Program-made: the position numbers and the translations under genes
The notes under the pieces: model-generated
What the model was told of the DNA's origin: nothing
Seen by the model: the letters and a program-made list of their open reading frames with translations, nothing else
The model's database searches: none
In this document: positions 5,784-9,739 of the stretch, piece by piece
How the letters are laid out: the number at the start of each line of letters is the position of its first letter
Numbering within the stretch: the first letter of the stretch is position 1
From: Candidatus Methylomirabilota bacterium
GTDB taxonomy: Bacteria > Methylomirabilota > Methylomirabilia > Methylomirabilales > 2-02-FULL-66-22
DNA length: 9,739 bases
NCBI GenBank assembly: GCA_016209725.1
Contig: JACQVO010000195.1
Span: forward strand, 1-9,739
Direction of reading: 5' to 3'

Positions 5784-6692
5784 ATGCGTGATTCACTCCA
5801 GTCGTACATGCAGGTCGGCATCGTGCATTTCATGGCGTTCCCCGAGTGCATGAAAGGAGAGGGCCCGATCTACGACACCCTGACCAAGATCGTGGAGGAC
5901 GACTTCTTTTCGGCAGTGGAGATCACGTGGATCAAGGACCCGGCGGAGCGCCAGCGGGTGAAGGCGCTCCTGGCCACCAGTCACATGACCGTGGGGTATG
6001 GAGCCCAGCCGGCCCTGCTCATGCAGAAGCTGAACCTGAACAGTTTCGATCCGGGCGAGCGGAAGCGGGCCGTGGATCAGGTCAAGGCCTGTACGGACGA
6101 AGCGACCGAGGTGGGCGCCAAGGCCATCGCGGTCCTGAGCGGCCCGGATCCCGGCGAGCGCCGCGACGAGGCCATGAAGCTCTTGATCGACTCGCTCCGT
6201 GATCTGGCGGCCTACGCAAAGGCGAGAGGCCTGCGCCTCGTCCTGGAGAGCTTCGACGCCAAGTACGACAAGAAATGCTTGATCGGTCCCCACAAGGATG
6301 CCCTGGCACTGTGCAAGGCGTTGCGCAAGGATTTCCCGGACTTCGGTATCATGGTGGACCTCAGCCACCTGCCGATCCAGGACGAGAGCCCGAAGAAGGC
6401 GCTGGGCACCCTGAAGAAGTCAAACATCGCCCACATCCACATCGGCAACAGCGTCAAGCAGGCCGGCCATCCCCTCTACGGGGACCAGCACCCCCGCTTC
6501 GGCGTTCCGGGCGGAGAGAACGACGTGCCTCAGGTGGTGGAGTTCCTGAAGACACTGTTTGAGATCGAGTATCTGGCCAGGGGGCGGCGCCCGGTGGTGG
6601 CCTTCGAGGTGAAGCCGGCGGCAGGCGAAACGTCGGGGGCGGTGATCGCCAGCGCCAAGCGGACGCTCTTGGAGGCGTGGGCCAAGTTGTGA
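5784..6692 (+). CDS. Sugar phosphate isomerase/epimerase-like TIM-barrel protein
   Basis: The 302-residue protein belongs to the xylose-isomerase-like/AP endonuclease 2 TIM-barrel superfamily, metal-dependent enzymes acting on sugars, inositols or keto acids. Visible barrel elements with likely metal or substrate ligands are AVEITWI (44-50), AIAVLSGPDPGERRDEA (114-130), LRLVLESFD with Glu155, FGIMVDLSHLP with Asp192 and His195, NIAHIHIGNS with His217 and His219, GDQHPRFGVPGGEND (233-247) and VVAFEVKP with Glu275. It has no signal peptide, so it is cytoplasmic. The ATG has an ideal GGAGGAGG (5771-5778) 5 nt upstream. A strong terminator ends the unit, so it is probably monocistronic although it lies next to an ABC importer operon on the same strand. 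Whether it processes the imported compound is unproven; the exact substrate cannot be read from the sequence. Confidence 0.85.
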   Translation: MRDSLQSYMQVGIVHFMAFPECMKGEGPIYDTLTKIVEDDFFSAVEITWIKDPAERQRVKALLATSHMTVGYGAQPALLMQKLNLNSFDPGERKRAVDQVKACTDEATEVGAKAIAVLSGPDPGERRDEAMKLLIDSLRDLAAYAKARGLRLVLESFDAKYDKKCLIGPHKDALALCKALRKDFPDFGIMVDLSHLPIQDESPKKALGTLKKSNIAHIHIGNSVKQAGHPLYGDQHPRFGVPGGENDVPQVVEFLKTLFEIEYLARGRRPVVAFEVKPAAGETSGAVIASAKRTLLEAWAKL

Positions 6693-6709
6693 TCTGCCGG
6701 TTCCGGCGC

Positions 6710-6756
6710 GGCCCGGGGAGAAGGCTGGTGACACTCCCCGGGCCTTCGTTTTCTTG
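6710..6756 (+). terminator. Intrinsic terminator after the TIM-barrel gene
   Basis: A perfect 11-bp stem, GGCCCGGGGAG (6710-6720) with CTCCCCGGGCC (6734-6744), encloses a 13-nt loop and is followed by the T-rich tail TTCGTTTTCTT. It begins 17 nt after the stop codon. Confidence 0.85.
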
Positions 6757-6773
6757 TCACACCTCAAATTCGC

Positions 6774-6803
6774 TTGCCTCCGGCTCGCGCCGTCTGGTAT
6801 GTT
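6774..6803 (+). promoter_or_regulatory. Candidate promoter for the ABC importer operon
   Basis: TTGCCT (6774-6779, 4 of 6) is separated by 18 nt from TATGTT (6798-6803, 4 of 6), with TGG before the -10. It lies between the terminator and the binding-protein gene, where a promoter is needed. The CTGGTAT core matches that of the candidate promoter at 5530-5538. Confidence 0.35.
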
Positions 6804-6872
6804 GGCCCTCGATACTGGGAAGGACGGGCGGGCCAAGTCAAGGAAACACAAGCAGGTGAGGAGGGTGCTCTA

Positions 6873-8429
6873 ATGAGACGCACATGGTGGATTTTCCTTT
6901 CGGCACTCCTGATTGGGGCGGTCGCCCTGCTGCCCTGTGCCTGGGCGGCGAGTCAGCCTCAGAGCGGCGGGACGTTGGTCTATGGCGCCGGCGCCGACCC
7001 GGACAGCCTGGATCCGGCCAATACCGACAGCAACCCGGGCGAGGCCGTCGGCCGGATGATGAACAACTTCCTGGTCCGGTTCGACGCGAAGCTGAACCTC
7101 TTGCCGGATCTGGCCACCAAGTGGACCCAGTCCAAGGATGGGATGACCTGGACCTTCACGCTGCGCAAGGGGGTGAAGTTCCACGATGGGACCCCGTTCA
7201 ACGCCGAGGTGGTGAAGTACAACTTCGAACGGTTCCTGGGGTCGGAAAAGCCCCTCAAGGCGAGCCTCCACGACCCTATCATCAAGTCGGTGGAGGTGGT
7301 GGACGAGTACACGGTGAAGTTCAATCTGAAGGTCCCCTTCGCCTTCTTCTTGAACAATCTCGCCCACAGCGCCACGGCCATGGTCAGCCCGGCGGCCCAC
7401 AAGAAGTGGGGGAAGGACCTGACGCTCCACCCGGTGGGGACCGGACCGTTCAAGTTCGTGGAGTGGGTCCGGGGCGATCGAGTGGTGCTGGAGCGGAACG
7501 ATGAGTACTACGAGGGGAAGCCGCGATTGGACAAGATCATCGTCCGAACCGTGCGCGAGGATTCGGCGCGGGTCCTGGGGCTGGAGGCGGGGGACTACGA
7601 CCTCATCGTCCGCATCCCGCCGGAAGAGGTCGGGCGGCTCATGCGGGAGGGAAGGGTCCGGGTGTATGCGGAGCAGAGCAACCGCGCCCTCTGGGTCAAG
7701 TTCAATGTGACGAAGAAACCCTTCGACGACATCCGGGTACGTCAGGCCTTGAACTACGCGGTAGACAAGGAGTCCATCGTGAGGAATATCTACCAGGGCC
7801 TCGCCGCCGTCATCCCGACCTTGGTCGGGCCCCTGAACAACGGATACGCCCCGGTGAAGGGCTACCCGTATGACCCGGCCAAGGCGAAGCAACTGCTGGC
7901 CGAGGCAGGCTATCCCACCGGCTTCAAGACCAATCTCTTTACCCCCAAGGGGCGCTACCTGAAGGATTTCGAGCTGGCCCAAGCGGTCCAGCAGCAACTC
8001 AGCGCCGTGGGGGTTGAAGCGGCATTAGAGACGTCCGATTGGGGCTCCTACCTGGCTGCCCTCCGGAAGCCGCCGGCGGAAAACAAGGCCGACATGCACC
8101 TCCTGGGCTGGTCGCCCTCCACGGCCGAAGCGCGCTGGGGGATCTACCCAATCTCGGCATGTGACCAGCTTTACCCGCGGGGCTCCAACCTCGGCTTCTA
8201 TTGCAACAAGGCCCTCGACGACCTGATCGGCAAAGCCGTCGCGTCCACCACCCTGAAGGCCCGTGATCAAAACCTGCGCGAGGCGCAGGAACTTCTGGTA
8301 AAGGACCCTGCTGCCATTTACCTTCTGGCGACCAAGGAGACGGTAGGCATGTCTTTGAAGCTCCACGGGGTCATCAATTCTCCCCTGGAATTGGTGTACG
8401 TGGACAAGGACACCTGGAAGGATAGGTAA
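6873..8429 (+). CDS. ABC transporter substrate-binding protein, family 5 (peptide/dipeptide/opine type)
   Basis: The 518-residue precursor is the periplasmic binding component of an oligopeptide-type importer. The start at 6873 is preferred over an in-frame ATG at 6774 because GAGGAGGG lies 7 nt before it and a Sec signal peptide follows at once (MRRTWWIFLSALLIGAVALL, cleavage likely after AWA at residue 25). Cys22 lies in LLPC, not a proper lipobox, so a soluble periplasmic form is expected. The SBP_bac_5 landmarks are GTLVYGAGADPDSLDPA, the segment LLPDLATKW..TWTFTLRKGVKFHDG followed by TPFNAEVVKYNFERF, HPVGTGPFKFVEW, RNDEYYEGKPRLDKI, FDDIRVRQALNYAVDKE and YPYDPAKAKQLLAEAGYP. The length is typical. 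Permease genes follow on the same strand after a structured 142-bp gap. Ligand specificity in this family (peptides, glutathione, nickel, opines, sugars) cannot be read from sequence alone. Confidence 0.92.
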   Translation: MRRTWWIFLSALLIGAVALLPCAWAASQPQSGGTLVYGAGADPDSLDPANTDSNPGEAVGRMMNNFLVRFDAKLNLLPDLATKWTQSKDGMTWTFTLRKGVKFHDGTPFNAEVVKYNFERFLGSEKPLKASLHDPIIKSVEVVDEYTVKFNLKVPFAFFLNNLAHSATAMVSPAAHKKWGKDLTLHPVGTGPFKFVEWVRGDRVVLERNDEYYEGKPRLDKIIVRTVREDSARVLGLEAGDYDLIVRIPPEEVGRLMREGRVRVYAEQSNRALWVKFNVTKKPFDDIRVRQALNYAVDKESIVRNIYQGLAAVIPTLVGPLNNGYAPVKGYPYDPAKAKQLLAEAGYPTGFKTNLFTPKGRYLKDFELAQAVQQQLSAVGVEAALETSDWGSYLAALRKPPAENKADMHLLGWSPSTAEARWGIYPISACDQLYPRGSNLGFYCNKALDDLIGKAVASTTLKARDQNLREAQELLVKDPAAIYLLATKETVGMSLKLHGVINSPLELVYVDKDTWKDR

Positions 8430-8440
8430 CCCGGATCAAC

Positions 8441-8571
8441 GTTCACCGTTCAAGGTTCGGGGCGGGGCGATGGGATCCCGGGGCGCCAGGCCCTGCGGAC
8501 CTCATCGCCCTTGTCATGTGCGGATGACCCTGAACCGTGCAGGGTGAACCTCGCACCTTGCACCTCGAACC
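8441..8571. repeat. Inverted heptamer array (GGTTCRA type) between binding protein and permease
   Basis: Three heptamers, GTTCACC, GTTCAAG and GTTCGGG, run from 8441 to 8461. Seven inverted heptamers in exact 7-bp register fill 8523-8571: GATGACC, CTGAACC, GTGCAGG, GTGAACC, TCGCACC, TTGCACC, TCGAACC. The last unit ends on the base before the permease ATG. A GC-rich hairpin lies between the two arms. Confidence 0.75.
8464..8511 (+). other. Intercistronic GC-rich hairpin after the binding-protein gene
   Basis: GGGCGATG (8465-8472) pairs with CATCGCCC (8503-8510), extended by one wobble at 8464/8511. Inside are further short complementary GC stretches (GGGATCCC, GGGC..GCCC). It is followed by TTGTC rather than a T-run, so it fits partial termination or 3'-end protection of the binding-protein mRNA, a known way to make more binding protein than permease. 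Confidence 0.5.
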
Positions 8572-9492
8572 ATGCTGTCATACATCCTTCACCGCATTCT
8601 CATGCTGGTCCCGGTCCTGTTCGGGGTGACCCTCGTCTCCTTCCTCCTTCTCCACATGGTGCCGGGCGACCCGGCCGAGATCCTGGCGGGGCAGGAGGCG
8701 ACGAAGGAGGCCGTGGACCGCATCCGCGCTGAGTATGGGTTGGACCAGCCGCTGGCGGTCCAGTTCGTGCGCTTTGTCTGGAACGCCGTCCGAGGCGACC
8801 TCGGCATCTCCATCCAGTCCCGCCATCCCGTCGGTGAGCTGCTTTTCCAGCGGCTGCGCTTCACGCTTCAACTTTCCCTGGCCAGCATCCTGGTGGCCTC
8901 GGCCATGGGCCTCGTGGCAGGGATCATCTCCTCCACGCGGCAATACTCGATCTTCGATAACGCGAGCATGCTCGGGGCTCTCTTCGGCATCTCTATGCCC
9001 ATCTTCTGGCTGGGCCTGTTGCTTATCCTCATCTTTGCCGTCAGGCTCCATTGGCTTCCGTCGGGCGGCACTGGGACGCTGCGCCACTTCATCCTGCCCG
9101 CCATCGCCCTGGGCAGCGCTTCGGCGGCCGTCATCGCCAGGATGACGCGGGCCTCCATGCTGGAGGTGACGCGCCAGGATTACATCCGGACCGCGCGGGC
9201 CACGGGGTACCGGGAGCGGGTGGTGATCTTCCGCCACGCCCTGAAGAACGCCATGATCCCCGTCCTGACCGTGTTCGGGCTGGAGTTCGGGTATATGCTG
9301 GGCGGTGCCGTCTTGACGGAGACGGTCTTCTCCCTCCCGGGCATCGGGCGGCTGCTGGTGGAAGGGATCTTTGCCCGGGATTACCCGGTGGTCCAGGGAG
9401 CCATGATCCTGGTGGCCACGACCTTCGTTTTGGTGAATCTGCTGACGGATGTGGCGTACGCGTTCTTCGATCCGCGGATACGATACGAGTGA
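8572..9492 (+). CDS. ABC transporter permease, DppB/OppB-like
   Basis: The 306-residue inner-membrane permease has the typical DppB start MLSYILHRILMLVPVLFGVT with a first helix at about 9-29, then LLHMVPGDPAEILAG, the periplasmic segment YGLDQPLAVQF and GDLGISIQSRHPV. Helices lie at about 99-120, 135-157, 172-190, 231-253 and 277-298. The cytoplasmic EAA-type coupling loop is TARATGYRERVVIFRHALKN (207-226), and LTETVFSLPGIGRLLVEGI is a hallmark of the family. It ends FFDPRIRYE as usual. The start is fixed by the family alignment, yet no Shine-Dalgarno lies before it: the upstream bases are the heptamer array (TTGCACC TCGAACC). Translation may rely on an unstructured leader or on coupling. 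Confidence 0.93.
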   Translation: MLSYILHRILMLVPVLFGVTLVSFLLLHMVPGDPAEILAGQEATKEAVDRIRAEYGLDQPLAVQFVRFVWNAVRGDLGISIQSRHPVGELLFQRLRFTLQLSLASILVASAMGLVAGIISSTRQYSIFDNASMLGALFGISMPIFWLGLLLILIFAVRLHWLPSGGTGTLRHFILPAIALGSASAAVIARMTRASMLEVTRQDYIRTARATGYRERVVIFRHALKNAMIPVLTVFGLEFGYMLGGAVLTETVFSLPGIGRLLVEGIFARDYPVVQGAMILVATTFVLVNLLTDVAYAFFDPRIRYE

Positions 9493-9495
9493 ACA

Positions 9496-9619
9496 GTGAG
9501 AAAGTGAGAGAGTGAGAAAGTGAGAGGGGAAGAGAGTGAAGCGGTCAGGCAGCCTCCGGGAACATCGCGCTTTGTGGTTGCTCTTCCCTTCTCACTCTCT
9601 CACCCTCTTACTCTCTCAC
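9496..9619. repeat. Inverted octamer array (AGTGAGAR) between the two permease genes
   Basis: Arms of 39 nt at 9496-9534 and 9581-9619 are inverse copies at 34 of 39 positions, around a 46-nt loop. Each arm is a run of octamers (AGTGAGAA, AGTGAGAG, AGTGAGAA, AGTGAGAG, GGGAAGAG), and the inverse arm has the same order of units. All five differences are transitions. The array nearly fills the 138-bp gap between the permease genes. Confidence 0.85.
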
Positions 9620-9630
9620 CGAAATAAACA

Positions 9631-9739
9631 ATGGCCGTTCAGGCAACCGAAACATTACAAGAACGCCAGGAGCGGGTTGCCGCCGGAGGCGAGCTGGCCG
9701 ACCTCTGGCGGCGTCTGCGCCGCAATCGGGCAGCGGTTG
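9631..9739 (+). CDS. ABC transporter permease, DppC/OppC-like, N-terminal fragment
   Basis: The ATG at 9631 opens a frame that runs off the window after 36 codons (MAVQATETLQERQERVAAGG then ELADLWRRLRRNRAAV). The element W-R-R-L-R-R-N-R-A-A-V just before the first membrane helix is typical of DppC/OppC permeases, and the position after a DppB-like gene fits. No Shine-Dalgarno is seen (upstream is CTCTCACCGAAATAAACA), as with the preceding permease. ATPase genes would be expected further downstream. Confidence 0.82.
   Translation, partial: MAVQATETLQERQERVAAGGELADLWRRLRRNRAAV

Noticed and set aside
6774..6872. Earlier start for the binding protein at 6774
   Set aside because: It would bury the signal peptide 33 residues inside the protein, and the candidate promoter overlaps it; 6873 has a strong ribosome-binding site.
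6873..6950. Lipoprotein signal on the binding protein
   Set aside because: Cys22 lies in LLPC, which does not match a lipobox, whereas AWA-AS is a good signal peptidase I site.
5784..9739. An opine or sugar-acid catabolic operon linking the TIM-barrel enzyme with the importer
   Set aside because: A strong terminator and separate candidate promoters divide them, and no residue pattern reveals the ligand; it remains only a neighbourhood guess.
1..9739. tRNA, rRNA or riboswitch
   Set aside because: No cloverleaf, rRNA core sequence or known aptamer pattern was seen on reading both strands; the structured spacers are explained by repeats.

Overview
This is a GC-rich bacterial window with dense coding, strong Shine-Dalgarno sequences on most genes and several spacers filled with short tandem repeats. 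A Sec-exported solute-binding protein, a predicted lipoprotein and bacillithiol genes suggest a deep-branching, probably uncultured, non-Firmicute bacterium. A Methylomirabilota/Rokubacteria-like source is only a guess; no rRNA or marker gene is present to settle it.

Left half, minus strand, read from 5266 down to 1: bshC (cysteine-adding step of bacillithiol synthesis), a broken four-helix-bundle (S23/23S intervening-sequence type) gene, bshA (first step of bacillithiol synthesis), a short lipoprotein carrying the catalytic half of a CHAT protease domain, and the start of a CHASE2 sensor protein that leaves the window. bshB, the middle step of the pathway, is not here. The four-helix-bundle gene is split by an insertion of about 124 bp carrying a G/C-homopolymer palindrome. 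Removing it together with one 3-bp target copy restores an intact 115-residue reading frame.

Right half, plus strand: a divergent spacer of about 517 bp with a candidate promoter/operator and a compound palindromic repeat (CCGTTCG..CTGAGC..TTCG type), then a xylose-isomerase-like TIM-barrel gene closed by a strong intrinsic terminator. After it comes an oligopeptide/dipeptide-type ABC importer operon: binding protein, DppB-like permease, and the first 36 codons of a DppC-like permease.

The most unusual property is in the spacers. Five of them carry arrays of 6-, 7- or 8-base units, and in most cases one array faces an inverted copy of itself: octamer GTTCNNNN (836-910), hexamer GACAGS (1836-1903, and 3056-3113 facing 3609-3644), heptamer GGTTCRA (8441-8571) and octamer AGTGAGAR (9496-9619). 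The unit differs from spacer to spacer but the design is the same. Some arrays supply ribosome-binding sites (bshA, four-helix-bundle gene), one encodes the C-terminal tail of BshC, and two end at or just before permease start codons that lack a Shine-Dalgarno sequence. The four-helix-bundle gene lies between two inverted hexamer arrays, an arrangement that recalls 23S rRNA intervening sequences.
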